From contig JAIDQZ010000024.1 in assembly GCA_029062005.1 (NCBI GenBank), forward strand, positions 1-62,270: a stretch of 62,270 bases of DNA, read 5' to 3'. This document shows, piece by piece, positions 1 through 8,394 of the stretch. Origin of the DNA: Muribaculaceae bacterium. Its GTDB lineage: Bacteria > Bacteroidota > Bacteroidia > Bacteroidales > Muribaculaceae. The number at the start of each line of letters is the position of its first letter. Positions within the stretch are counted from its first letter, which is position 1. A program made the position numbers and the translations under genes. A model generated the notes under the pieces. The model did not search any database. It was not told the DNA's origin and was given only the letters and a program-made list of their open reading frames with translations.

Positions 1-10
1 GTAAAATGCC

Positions 11-74
11 TGACCCCTTCTCCAAAAAAATTTGGGAGCCCCTGGGCTCCCAAATTTTTTTGGAGAAGGGGTCA
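11..74. repeat. Perfect 31-bp inverted repeat, likely bidirectional terminator
   Basis: Two 31-base arms (11-41 and 44-74) are exact reverse complements around a 2-base loop. The arms contain internal A7/T7 runs and a GC-rich tip (GGGAGCCC/GGGCTCCC). RNA from either strand would fold into a very stable hairpin, so a terminator or an mRNA end-protector is plausible. It lies 200 bases beyond the stop codon of metY with AT-rich DNA between. The gene on the left is outside the window. Confidence 0.85.
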
Positions 75-277
75 ATCGCTTTTAGCGGAAAATCCGGATG
101 ATTAACAAATAAATATCTGAATATTTATATCGAAAACCAAAAATTCGGACCTTTGCCAAGACCAAAATTAATACATTTTTTAACAAATGTGATATTTTTT
201 TCAATAAAAATTCACAAAAACATTAAATTTTAACTTTTGTTAACTTTTAAATTAAGAATATCACTGTTCTGCCTCTT
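75..277. other. AT-rich intergenic spacer
   Basis: No gene is visible. The stretch is strongly AT-rich and carries a minus-strand TAATTTTG (163-170), the Bacteroidetes -7 consensus, but no properly spaced -33 TTTG, so I do not call a promoter. Confidence 0.4.
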
Positions 278-1555
278 TCACTTCAGCGCCTGCTCAAGAT
301 CGGCGATAATATCGCCGACATCTTCGATGCCAACTGAGAGCCGCACGAGATCAGCAGGAACCCCGGCATCACGAAGCTGTTCGTCGGTGAGCTGACGATG
401 GGTATGACTCGCAGGATGAAGCACACACGTGCGCGCATCAGCCACATGCGTGACAATAGCTATAAATTTCAGTTTATCCATGAATTCAATAGCATCCTCC
501 CTGCTGCCCTTCAGTCCGAAAGAGATTACCCCACAAGTCCCGTTCGGCATTTGTTTCTTTGCCAGCTCATAGTATTTGTTACCTTCCAGACCGGCATAAT
601 TCACCCATCCCACCTTCGGATGGCTTTCGAGCCATTGCGCCACTTTCAGTGCATTCTCGCAGTGGCGCGGCATACGCAGATGGAGGGTCTCAAGTCCGAG
701 ATTGAGAAGGAAAGAATTGTGGGGAGAGGGTATGGAGCCGAGATCTCTCATCAGCTGTGCGGTGGCTTTTGTGATGAAGGCATTCTTTCCGAAAGCCTTT
801 GTATATGTCAGTCCATGATATGAATCATCGGGAGTGGTCAGTCCTGGGAACTTGTCGGCATGAGCCTCCCAGTCGAAATTTCCGCTGTCCACTATCACAC
901 CCCCGACGCTTGTGGCGTGACCATCCATATATTTTGTAGTGGAATGAGTCACTATGTCGGCACCCCACTCAAACGGACGGCAGTTGATCGGGGTAGCAAA
1001 AGTATTGTCTACGATGAGAGGGACACCGTTTTCATGTGCCACTTTTGCAAATTTTTCGATATCAAGTATGTCGTTGCTCGGATTTGATATCGTCTCTCCA
1101 AAAATAAGCTTGGTGTTAGGCAGGAAAGCGGCAGCTATCTCCGCTTCCGAGGCGTCGGGCGAGACAAATGTACAATCGATGCCCATTTTCTTCATGGTCA
1201 CGGCAAAAAGATTGAATGTGCCCCCATATATGGCAGATGAGCATATGAAGTGGTCGCCTGCCGAACACAAATTGAATACTGCATAGAAATTGGCAGCCTG
1301 TCCCGACGAAGTCAGTATAGCTGCCACACCCCCTTCGAGCTCGGCTATCTTTGCGGCCACCGCATCATTTGTGGGATTTGCGAGGCGCGTATAGAAATAG
1401 CCGTTCTCCTCAAGGTCGAAGAGCCGTGCCATCTGTTCTGAAGTGGAATATTTGAAAGTGGTGCTCTGTATGATCGGGAGCACTCTGGGCTGACCGTTTT
1501 CCGGCTTCCAGCCACCTTGCACGCAAATGGTGCCTGCGTTCAGTTTATTTGACAT
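278..1555 (-). CDS. metY: O-acetylhomoserine sulfhydrylase (MetY-type, PLP)
   Basis: A 425-residue Cys/Met-metabolism PLP enzyme, expected to make homocysteine from O-acetylhomoserine and sulfide in the cytosol. Family landmarks are visible: YFYTRLANPTND near residue 53, the SSGQAA loop near 83, the cofactor Asp in VDNTFATP near 182, and the Schiff-base Lys208 in STTKYMDGH. The C-terminal SVGIED motif is typical. Length fits the longer MetY class (about 425) rather than cystathionine gamma-synthase (about 390). The reading frame is open far upstream, but the ATG at 1555 sits about 70 bases after a clear promoter (1634-1665) and begins the conserved region. A second, shorter homologue lies at 34496-35674. 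The leader is C/A-rich. Confidence 0.92.
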   Translation of the reverse strand: MSNKLNAGTICVQGGWKPENGQPRVLPIIQSTTFKYSTSEQMARLFDLEENGYFYTRLANPTNDAVAAKIAELEGGVAAILTSSGQAANFYAVFNLCSAGDHFICSSAIYGGTFNLFAVTMKKMGIDCTFVSPDASEAEIAAAFLPNTKLIFGETISNPSNDILDIEKFAKVAHENGVPLIVDNTFATPINCRPFEWGADIVTHSTTKYMDGHATSVGGVIVDSGNFDWEAHADKFPGLTTPDDSYHGLTYTKAFGKNAFITKATAQLMRDLGSIPSPHNSFLLNLGLETLHLRMPRHCENALKVAQWLESHPKVGWVNYAGLEGNKYYELAKKQMPNGTCGVISFGLKGSREDAIEFMDKLKFIAIVTHVADARTCVLHPASHTHRQLTDEQLRDAGVPADLVRLSVGIEDVGDIIADLEQALK

Positions 1556-1868
1556 GTTGTGGGGTTTTGAGTTTTGTGGTTGTTCTGTTTTGGAGTTAAT
1601 GGCACTGTGGTCGTAAAAGACCGATATCCGTTGCAAAATTATAAAAAAAATTCGAGTGAGACAAAACAGCCGAAAACGGGCAACCAAAGGAAAACTGATG
1701 TGTTGTAATAATGAGACCCGAGATAAACAGCGGATACCGGTCGGATATCCCCGATATCGGGAATCGTCCTTATTATGAAATACACACATGCCATTCCGAA
1801 GGAAACTGGGACTCCGATATGGATTATAAGGGCATCGGGGAAGGACCGGGTCTAAACAGGAAATCACA
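1556..1868. other. Divergent spacer between metY and the fimbrillin-like gene
   Basis: It holds the metY promoter and leader and a 12-base perfect palindrome CCCGATATCGGG (1750-1761) within GC-rich sequence containing other GATATC/CGGATA repeats. No consensus promoter is visible for the plus-strand gene that starts at 1869; the palindrome could be an operator for it. Confidence 0.4.
1634..1665 (-). promoter_or_regulatory. metY promoter
   Basis: On the minus strand TTTG (1662-1665) is followed after 20 bases by TAATTTTG (1634-1641), an exact match to the Bacteroidetes primary-sigma consensus. It gives metY a leader of roughly 70 bases. Confidence 0.75.
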
Positions 1869-4433
1869 ATGAAAGGAAAGACACACATAGGATTCAGCAC
1901 GCTTGCCGCAGCCTTAACCGCTGCAGTACCGGCGATCCTTGCCGGATGCACTGAGGAGAGCATCGAGATGACGGCGCATGATGCCGGCTCCATGCGTTTC
2001 CAGATCGCGTGCTCTTCCACCGATGATCCCGTGTGCACCGCTACCCGGCGCTGTTCCAATCCTGCGACTGCGGTCTTTCCTCTCGTCGGAGGAGGAACTG
2101 GTATGTATTTCGTGGCAGATGAAAGCGAGAGCACTGATGTGGAAGATATCACAACCGCAGGAGTATACTCAATAGGAGATCTCCCCTCCTCGCAGACCAT
2201 GATGCAGAATGTGAAGATCGAATATGACGGCAACTGGATTCCGGGCGGCACCTATAAATGGCCTGCCGACGGCTCGCTGCACGTCTACGCATATTCCCCC
2301 TTTTGCGAATCTGCCGGACCTGTGGGCATTACGTCAATGCCTGCGGGGATAAGCACTGATTCACTTACCTTCGACTTTACAGTAGCCGCCGACATCGCCG
2401 ACCAGACCGACCTTCTGTGGGCCGAACCCACGGATGCGCATTCCTCTCCTTGTAATCTCACTTTCCGCCATGCTCTGACAAGAGTACGCTTTGTGGCGGG
2501 CGACGACCTTCCCCCGTGCACAGTCAGCAAGATAGAAGTGAAAAACGTTTATTCAAAAGGGAAAATTGACATAAAGAGCGGAGTCTGGTCAGACCCGGAA
2601 GGACTGACAGCCTTTTCCGTGGAACCGGATTTGTCGCTTGAAGCGGAGAAGGGGGCGGAATATGTGGCTCCCGGCACGTCACTCATTACGGACGACGATG
2701 ATGACGCAGATGAGTTCTTCATGCTGCCGCAGGTACTGAGTGCCGACACGCGCCTCTGTATCACTATAGAGAAGGATGGAGAGACTATCGATCTTGAGGC
2801 TCCAGCAGGTGGTAGTGTCTGGCGCGAAGGGAAGACGGTGACGTATAAGCTCACCACCAATCCTGAGCAGGAGGGTCTGAAATTTGCGGTAGAAGGCGAT
2901 TTCAACACTCCTTTTACCGGTGGCACTGTCAGCTTCAAGGTCACGAGCGCATATGAAAGCAACGGGACATCAACCCCCGTGGAGTGGAAGGCGGAATTTA
3001 TCGACGCATCCGGCAATGTGATTGACCGTCCTGATTGGATAAAGGATTTCAGCGCCATGGGCGAGGCTTCCGCAGACTGCTTTTATACCACCGGGGTGCT
3101 GATACCGGAATTCAAGGCATTGAGCCCTCAGTCAAAGGCTCTCAGGAATGCCCGCGACATTAACGAAAGCAGCGGCCACGATCCCTACAACCTCTCCAGC
3201 TCGACCGGATCGACAGGAGTGGAGAATACAGCCAACTGCTACATAGTGAATGCTCCCGGACGCTACAGCCTGCCGCTTGTGTACGGGAATGCCATAAAGA
3301 ATTCCATGCCTAATACCGCCGCATATACCGCCCAAGCGGGCGACGGACGCACTCTCCGGCATTTCATCAACCACCTCGGTCAACCTATAACAGACCCTTA
3401 TATCTACAACAATCAGGGCTGTGTGCCTGATATGGCTTCTCTTGAATGGGAAGACCGCATCGGAATAATACGCGACGTGCAGCTTTCCTTCGACCGGAGA
3501 AGCATTACGTTTGAGGTACCGGAAGAATTTATCAGGCAGGGAAACGCACTCCTTGCGATACGCGACAAAGGAGGCAACATATTGTGGAGCTGGCAGATAT
3601 GGGTCACGGATTATAATCCCGACGAATCATACGTGAATGTGACGACTGATTCCGGCACACGCCGTATGTATGCCAAGAGCATAGGTGCCGTGAGGGGAGG
3701 TGATGAACTTTCTTTCCCGGAAGAGGAGGCATATGTAAGGTTCTGCCAGGTCAACACTCCTTCCGGAATGACACCGAGGACCGTTACAATCAAGATTCAT
3801 CAGGATGGACTGCTTAACACGACGGTAGACTACAACACATATTATCAGTGGGGGCGGAAAGACCCTATTATAGCAGACAAAAAGAGATGGTTTGATTCAA
3901 GCCATAACGAGCTCAACGAACTCTCGATGAAGAGTGTTGCACGCAATGTGCCGGAGGGAAAGACTCTCGTGGAATGCATGATAGGATCTCCCGGCAAATT
4001 CTGGAAGATTGTGCCCGGATACAGATACAGATATCTCAACCTCTGGAACTCAGGAGCCCCGGGGAAGGCAAGCGTCAAGACTGTCTATGATCCCTCGCCC
4101 GTGGGGGCAAAGGTGCCTGAAGGAGAGCTGATCCGGCAGTTGCTCAAGACAAGCTCGCTGAGCTGGGGCACGTCGGGCACCACACCCGGATTCTTCGTGT
4201 CGGGTCCATGCGTTGACGGAGAGCTTTTCTTCACGGCTCTCGGCTATCGCCATCGCCTGACAGGATTGGATCAGGAAAGCGGAACTAAGGGTGAATACTG
4301 GTCGTCGCAGGCAACTCCCGATATGCAGGATGCCGTATGCCTGTCGTTCAACCACGGCAACTGCGGAGCCATATCCACGGGCGACGATGACTTCCGCGGA
4401 CGGGCGCTCGGAGTAAGACCCGTCAGAGAATGA
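1869..4433 (+). CDS. Fimbrillin-like surface lipoprotein
   Basis: An 854-residue secreted lipoprotein. The N-terminus is a signal peptide ending in the lipobox LAGC (Cys27). Residues about 50-330 look like a FimA/Mfa-type fimbrillin N-terminal domain: an aromatic-rich PADGSLHVYAYSP segment, then LTFRHALTRVRF, the usual landmark of this family, and FMLPQ near 285. The middle (about 340-600) is a less clear beta-rich part. The C-terminus, with EYWSSQA and ending GRALGVRPVRE, matches the tail seen on many Bacteroidales fimbrial and FISUMP-like lipoproteins. It may be a fimbrial tip or adhesin; no assembly genes are adjacent, so the role is inferred. It stands alone between metY (divergent) and the MATE gene. 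Confidence 0.7.
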   Translation: MKGKTHIGFSTLAAALTAAVPAILAGCTEESIEMTAHDAGSMRFQIACSSTDDPVCTATRRCSNPATAVFPLVGGGTGMYFVADESESTDVEDITTAGVYSIGDLPSSQTMMQNVKIEYDGNWIPGGTYKWPADGSLHVYAYSPFCESAGPVGITSMPAGISTDSLTFDFTVAADIADQTDLLWAEPTDAHSSPCNLTFRHALTRVRFVAGDDLPPCTVSKIEVKNVYSKGKIDIKSGVWSDPEGLTAFSVEPDLSLEAEKGAEYVAPGTSLITDDDDDADEFFMLPQVLSADTRLCITIEKDGETIDLEAPAGGSVWREGKTVTYKLTTNPEQEGLKFAVEGDFNTPFTGGTVSFKVTSAYESNGTSTPVEWKAEFIDASGNVIDRPDWIKDFSAMGEASADCFYTTGVLIPEFKALSPQSKALRNARDINESSGHDPYNLSSSTGSTGVENTANCYIVNAPGRYSLPLVYGNAIKNSMPNTAAYTAQAGDGRTLRHFINHLGQPITDPYIYNNQGCVPDMASLEWEDRIGIIRDVQLSFDRRSITFEVPEEFIRQGNALLAIRDKGGNILWSWQIWVTDYNPDESYVNVTTDSGTRRMYAKSIGAVRGGDELSFPEEEAYVRFCQVNTPSGMTPRTVTIKIHQDGLLNTTVDYNTYYQWGRKDPIIADKKRWFDSSHNELNELSMKSVARNVPEGKTLVECMIGSPGKFWKIVPGYRYRYLNLWNSGAPGKASVKTVYDPSPVGAKVPEGELIRQLLKTSSLSWGTSGTTPGFFVSGPCVDGELFFTALGYRHRLTGLDQESGTKGEYWSSQATPDMQDAVCLSFNHGNCGAISTGDDDFRGRALGVRPVRE

Positions 4434-4487
4434 CGGGATTGCTCTTTCGGGACTCTCGGCTATACGGAACTGCGGAAAGGCAAAAAT

Positions 4488-4518
4488 TTTGCCGTGACTG
4501 ATTTTTTTATTAATTTTG
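4488..4518 (+). promoter_or_regulatory. Promoter of the MATE gene
   Basis: TTTG (4488-4491), a 19-base spacer and TAATTTTG (4511-4518) match the Bacteroidetes consensus. Transcription should begin near 4525, so an upstream in-frame ATG at 4494 cannot be the start. Confidence 0.8.
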
Positions 4519-4528
4519 CACTGTTAGC

Positions 4529-4562
4529 ACCCGCCGGATCCACCGAAAGCGGGTCTTTTTTT
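4529..4562 (+). terminator. Terminator-like hairpin in the MATE leader
   Basis: ACCCGC (4530-4535) pairs with GCGGGT (4551-4556) and is followed by CTTTTTTT. It lies between the promoter (4488-4518) and the start codon (4569), so it would stop most transcripts before the gene unless something relieves it. Confidence 0.55.
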
Positions 4563-4568
4563 CAGGGC

Positions 4569-5966
4569 ATGTTAATAGACAAGATTCGATCAGGCGGCCA
4601 TCTTAGTTTCGGGCAGCAGCTAAAGCTGACCGCACAGCTGTCATGGCCCGCCATGATGGCACAGCTGTCAAGCATGATGATGCAGTATATTGATGCATCC
4701 ATGGTGGGACATCTCGGTGCCGATGCGTCAGCATCCGTAGGTCTGGTCTCTACATCCCTCTGGCTCTTCTGGGGCATCTGCTCGGCTGTGACTATGGGAT
4801 TTTCGGTGCAGGTCGCACACAGCATCGGGGCTTCCGACCATGCCAGAGGTCGCCGCATACTCCGGCAGAGCATCACGGCATGTTTTCTCTTCAGCCTTGC
4901 AGTGGCAGCCGTAGGAGCCGCCATAGCATTCCCGCTTCCTCACTGGCTTGGTGGCACTGAAACTGTATGTCCGGATGCATCGATCTATTTCCTTGTGTTC
5001 GTGCTTGCCCTGCCTCTGTTCACGATGAACTATCTCGCAGGCGGCATGCTCCGGTGCAGCGGCAACATGAAGGTGCCAGGAGCGCTCAACGTCCTGATGT
5101 GCCTGCTCGATGTGGTGTTCAATTTCCTGCTTATCTTCCCGTCTCGCACAGTCGACATCGCCGGTATGCATCTCACACTGCCGGGCGCAGGACTCGGAGT
5201 GCTCGGGGCGGCGCTCGGAACGGCCGCCGCCGAGATCATTACTGCCGGACTCATGATGTGGTTTCTCTGTGTCAGACAGGATGGACTGTCGATACATAAG
5301 GAAAAAGGAAGCTTCAGACCCACCCGGGAAATATTAAGGAAAGCTCTGAAAGTATCTGCGCCCATGACGCTTGAGCACGTAGTGATATGTGGAGCCCAGA
5401 TAGCGGTGACCGTCATTGTGGCGCCGCTCGGAGTGATGGCTATTGCCGCAAATGCATTTGCAGTGACAGCCGAAAGCCTATGCTATATGCCCGGCTACGG
5501 CATATCGGAAGCCGCGACCACTCTTGTAGGACAGAGCTACGGCGCAAAACGCAAGGATCTCGCCAAGCGGTTCGGATATATCACCACGGGCATGGGAATG
5601 CTCACCATGAGTATTATGGGAATCATCATGTATGTGCTGGCAGCCGACGTAATGGCTCTGATGAGTCCGGTAAAGGATATAATCGACCTGGGGGCAGAGG
5701 CGCTACGCATAGAAGCGTTTGCAGAACCCATGTTTGCCGCTTCAATTGTGGCATACGGTGTGATGATAGGAGTCGGCGATACAGTGTTGCCCGCCATTAT
5801 GAACTTCAGCAGCATCTGGCTCGTGAGGGTGCCGCTCGCGGCATGGCTCGCCCCCTCTATGGGACTCGCCGGCGTATGGCTCGCCATGTGCATCGAGCTT
5901 TGCTTCCGCGGCATCATTTTCCTCTGGCGGCTCATCTCCGGCGCATGGCTGAAAAAAGGGTTGTGA
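4569..5966 (+). CDS. MATE family multidrug/metabolite exporter
   Basis: A 465-residue inner-membrane protein of the MATE (NorM/DinF) family, expected to export organic compounds using a cation gradient. About 12 hydrophobic segments are visible, in two similar halves. The N-terminal half has the family pattern QLSWPAMMAQLSSMMMQYIDASMVG followed by a SVGL segment; the second half begins near APMTLEHVV. Length is normal. An in-frame ATG exists at 4494 but lies within the promoter, so I use 4569. The leader carries a terminator-like hairpin, suggesting conditional expression. The gene ends in a GT-rich low-complexity tract. Confidence 0.9.
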   Translation: MLIDKIRSGGHLSFGQQLKLTAQLSWPAMMAQLSSMMMQYIDASMVGHLGADASASVGLVSTSLWLFWGICSAVTMGFSVQVAHSIGASDHARGRRILRQSITACFLFSLAVAAVGAAIAFPLPHWLGGTETVCPDASIYFLVFVLALPLFTMNYLAGGMLRCSGNMKVPGALNVLMCLLDVVFNFLLIFPSRTVDIAGMHLTLPGAGLGVLGAALGTAAAEIITAGLMMWFLCVRQDGLSIHKEKGSFRPTREILRKALKVSAPMTLEHVVICGAQIAVTVIVAPLGVMAIAANAFAVTAESLCYMPGYGISEAATTLVGQSYGAKRKDLAKRFGYITTGMGMLTMSIMGIIMYVLAADVMALMSPVKDIIDLGAEALRIEAFAEPMFAASIVAYGVMIGVGDTVLPAIMNFSSIWLVRVPLAAWLAPSMGLAGVWLAMCIELCFRGIIFLWRLISGAWLKKGL

Positions 5967-6140
5967 GGTTGTGGAGTTGTGAGGGTTGTGGAGTTGTGAG
6001 AGTTGTGGAGTTGTGAGGTTGTCAAAACCTAACAACCTAAAAACCTAAGGACCTAAAAACCTAAAAACCTACAACCAAAAACTCAAAAACTCAACAACCT
6101 AACAACCTAAAAACTAAACAACCTAAAAACCCAAAAAACC
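5967..6140. repeat. GT-rich then CA-rich low-complexity tracts between convergent genes
   Basis: From 5967 to about 6020 the sequence is GGTTGTGGAGTTGTGAG-like; from about 6026 to 6140 it is AACCTAAAAACCTA-like. The two are loosely complementary and could pair in RNA. Related tracts recur before several start codons in the window. Confidence 0.7.
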
Positions 6141-6698
6141 TTATTCTGTAATTTCATCAATAATAAGGTCGTTGGTCTTCTGCGCCTTGCGGTAAATGAT
6201 GATCACCACTACGGCGCCTATCACGCCGCCTATGAGACCCCCTATTATTCCTGCGTATCCTTCCGTACTGTGGTTATCATTAAGGATAGCCATTGAAAAC
6301 AGCATCAGCCATATCACTGCCAATGGCGCGGAGATGCACATATGGATAGTCCTTTCTTTCTTCTGCCTTATGAGCAGAGATCTCACTTCCATCATGCTGC
6401 ACGTGCTGAAGATCTTTGGGGAAATCCTGAAAGTCCTCAGGTCGAGGGCGGCATCAAGCACACCCAGTATCAGGAATGTTACGGCATACCATTGGGAAAT
6501 TCCGAAAAAGGCACATGCCACCGCGAAAATAAGGTAGGTGAACGGAAGCGCTATGAATTCAAACTTGACGAAAGTGTTCATCCACGACACCCGCTGCCGC
6601 ATCACAGTGCGCATGAGCTTAGCATTTACAATCTGCTCCTTGTCAAGACTGCGCTTCAGCGCAGTCATTTCTTCTTTAAGTATATTGAGTTCGTCCAT
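6141..6698 (-). CDS. Membrane protein, partner of the ECF sigma factor
   Basis: A 185-residue protein that I cannot assign to a named family. The first 35 residues are a charged, coiled-coil-like helix (LKEEMTALKRSLDKEQ). About four hydrophobic segments follow: two at about 45-85, one near 125-140 and one near 150-170, the last with glycine-rich GGLIGGVIGAVVVIII. It starts 9 bases after the sigma factor stop on the same strand and is certainly co-transcribed. The position is that of an anti-sigma or sensor protein, but no anti-sigma domain or FecR motif is visible, so that role is only suggested by context. Confidence 0.75.
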   Translation of the reverse strand: MDELNILKEEMTALKRSLDKEQIVNAKLMRTVMRQRVSWMNTFVKFEFIALPFTYLIFAVACAFFGISQWYAVTFLILGVLDAALDLRTFRISPKIFSTCSMMEVRSLLIRQKKERTIHMCISAPLAVIWLMLFSMAILNDNHSTEGYAGIIGGLIGGVIGAVVVIIIYRKAQKTNDLIIDEITE

Positions 6699-6707
6699 TT
6701 TTTCAGA

Positions 6708-7178
6708 TTAGAGGGATTTCAGTTTTTCCTTTATTCTCACGAGTCGCACACCGACTGCCTTTGCCGATATGCCCACGATTGCGGCAATTTCATCATAAGA
6801 CATGTCTTCAAGCCACAGAAGCACTATGGCGCGGTCAAACGGCTCAAGACGCGATATGCGGTCATGCAACATCCGTGCCTGCCTGTTGCCGGAAGAATCA
6901 GGCCCGATGGAATCGGATGAAAATTCCAGTGGCACTGTCTTGACACGTTTCTTTCTCTTGTAGGAAATGCATGTGTTCATGCTCACACGGTAGACCCAGG
7001 AGCGCAGGCTTGAATCGCCCCTGAATGAGTCCTTTCCCTGCCATAGACTGATCAGCACTTCCTGAAATAGATCATCTGCCTCTATCTTCGTTTCGGTAAA
7101 CATATAGCATACCGAATAGATGGTGCTCTTATGCTCCATCACAAGACGTTCGAAGTCCAATGTCTGATTATTTTTCAT
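6708..7178 (-). CDS. ECF-type RNA polymerase sigma factor
   Basis: A 156-residue sigma-70 family protein of the extracytoplasmic type. Region 2 spans about 10-80 (DDLFQEVLISLWQG, then SLRSWVYRVSMNTCISYKRK); region 4 spans about 105-155, with LEDMSYDEIAAIVGISAKAVGVRLVRIKEKL forming the helix-turn-helix. Length is typical. It is the first gene of a two-gene operon with a membrane protein 9 bases downstream. No standard promoter is seen upstream, which would suit autoregulation. Targets cannot be told from sequence. Confidence 0.92.
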   Translation of the reverse strand: MKNNQTLDFERLVMEHKSTIYSVCYMFTETKIEADDLFQEVLISLWQGKDSFRGDSSLRSWVYRVSMNTCISYKRKKRVKTVPLEFSSDSIGPDSSGNRQARMLHDRISRLEPFDRAIVLLWLEDMSYDEIAAIVGISAKAVGVRLVRIKEKLKSL

Positions 7179-7350
7179 TGTCTTGTCATTTCATTTCAGA
7201 TGAAGTGGTCTCACCGACTTCGATAATAAGACGCAACCCTCCCCCGAAAAACTACACTTCAAGTTTTAAACAACAGAAAACCCGGAATCATTGAGAATTG
7301 AGACATGCTTTAGCTCGGGCGAAACCAATTGATAATTATTTCAATAGCTT

Positions 7351-7448
7351 GGTAGGGACGCACGGCTCGTGCGTCCGCTTTGCTATTGCCTTTATATCCA
7401 GCGTTATACACGTTTCGGAGGCGGACGCACGAGCCGTGCGTCCCTACC
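7351..7448. repeat. Paired-palindrome repeat, family A copy 1
   Basis: Two inverted units, GGTAGGGACGCACGGCTCGT... (7351-7377) and its complement (7422-7448), each itself a palindrome (GGACGCACG/CGTGCGTCC), are separated by about 44 bases with GTTATACAC and TTCGGAG. Near-copies occur at 9268, 12688, 20008 and 29703. The organisation is that of a BIME (paired REP elements). Confidence 0.9.
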
Positions 7449-7486
7449 AAGACAATATCAATTTTTTTATTAAGAATTATCCATAT

Positions 7487-7570
7487 TCTTGGTTCTTGAC
7501 TCTTGGTTCTTGACTCTTGACTCTTGGTTCTTGACTCTTGACTCTTGGTTCTTGGTTCTTGGTTCTTGAC
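7487..7570. repeat. 12-copy tandem 7-bp repeat
   Basis: Twelve uninterrupted copies of TCTTG(GT or AC), 84 bases, just beyond the terminator of the 52-aa gene. The two variants alternate irregularly. Such an array is prone to slipped-strand change. Confidence 0.95.
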
Positions 7571-7574
7571 TCTT

Positions 7575-7615
7575 AATGAAACAACGCAGTCCCGATGGGA
7601 CTGCGTTGTTTCATT
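7575..7615 (-). terminator. Hairpin terminator of the 52-aa gene
   Basis: A 19-bp perfect stem (7575-7593 with 7597-7615) with a 3-base loop overlaps the stop codon of the 52-aa gene. On the minus strand the tail is TAAGAG, a poor U-run, so it may act mainly as an mRNA 3' end. Confidence 0.7.
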
Positions 7616-7769
7616 TCTTGTGGAGAAATTCTGTAGCTTTCTCCTTTATGGTTTCTATAACTTCCTTGCCTTTCTCTGTTTTGGCAAATTCCTGTACTTT
7701 CTCTACGACTTCCTTTACATTCTTGTCGTTCATAAGGCCCGCAGCCTTGCTGGTGATGTCTTCAAACAT
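7611..7769 (-). CDS. Small 52-aa helical protein
   Basis: A short gene: ATG at 7769, TGA at 7611. The product is 52 residues, highly charged and predicted helical: it begins MFEDITSKAAGLMNDKNVKE, continues with EKVQEFAKTEKGKEVIETI and ends ATEFLHKK. The spacing of hydrophobic residues fits an amphipathic helix. Codon use and amino-acid pattern look like a real protein, and a strong hairpin overlaps the stop. I do not recognise the family. It lies immediately after coaE in the same direction (41 bases), so it may be the last gene of the tyrA-coaE operon. Confidence 0.75.
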   Translation of the reverse strand: MFEDITSKAAGLMNDKNVKEVVEKVQEFAKTEKGKEVIETIKEKATEFLHKK

Positions 7770-7810
7770 GGTATTGTGTGTTTTTGGTTATGACAATATA
7801 ACGCCCGTAA

Positions 7811-8389
7811 TTAAAAATTGTTTAATTGCTCAAGAACCGGAACCCTTCCACTGTTGTCGATTACCCGTACGGGAATACCTGATGCCATCAATGCCCGCTC
7901 TTCTTCCTCCTGACTCCGGATCCGGCTTCTTATCGCTTCCTCGGGAATATCATCGCGCATCTTCACACGCTCTATCCTGATCTCATCGGGAGCCATGACC
8001 ATCCATATCTCAACGCACATGGCGGCGAGTCCGGAAGCGGCAAGTATCGCCGACTCCACGAAGCATCGGCTTCTGCCTTCAGCAAGCCTTGCCTCACTCC
8101 ATTGCGCCACATCCCGGCGCACCAACCCGTGAACGAGAGTGTTGAGCCACAGCCGTTCACTGTCACTGCCGAAAACACGCCGTGCAAGTTCCTGACGGCA
8201 TATAGGCCCCCCTGCCGGACATACATCATCACCATAGCGCTCATGGAGCGCCGAAAGCACCTCTTCCGAACTGTCCATGATCCGCTTTGCTTCAAGATCA
8301 CAGTCATAGACGGACTCTCCTCTTAGCCGCAGGATACGGCTCACCACCGACTTGCCGCTGCCTATCCCCCCGCATATTCCGATCATCAT
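7811..8389 (-). CDS. coaE: Dephospho-CoA kinase
   Basis: About 192 residues; phosphorylates dephospho-CoA at the ribose 3'-OH, the last step of coenzyme A synthesis. The P-loop GGIGSGKS lies at residues 7-14, followed by SVVSRILRLRGESVYDCDLEAKRIM, which holds the conserved DxDxxAKxxM substrate motif, and RRVFGS. The ORF extends to a GTG at 8398 that overlaps the tyrA stop (GTGA); the ATG at 8389 fits the family N-terminus better. Either way it is translationally coupled to tyrA. The C-terminus is close to the usual length. Confidence 0.93.
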   Translation of the reverse strand: MMIGICGGIGSGKSVVSRILRLRGESVYDCDLEAKRIMDSSEEVLSALHERYGDDVCPAGGPICRQELARRVFGSDSERLWLNTLVHGLVRRDVAQWSEARLAEGRSRCFVESAILAASGLAAMCVEIWMVMAPDEIRIERVKMRDDIPEEAIRSRIRSQEEEERALMASGIPVRVIDNSGRVPVLEQLNNF

Positions 8390-8394
8390 AGCTG

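Noticed and set aside
163..187. Minus-strand promoter left of metY
   Set aside because: TAATTTTG is present, but the nearest TTTG is only 13 bases away and no gene start follows in that direction inside the window.
1556..2251. Upstream extension of the metY reading frame (232 more codons)
   Set aside because: It overlaps the promoter, the divergent spacer and the start of the fimbrillin-like gene, and the protein has no family support before the ATG at 1555.
4728..5416. Overlapping minus-strand frames across the MATE gene
   Set aside because: Rich in His, Cys and Arg without domain pattern, typical of antisense reading of a membrane protein gene.
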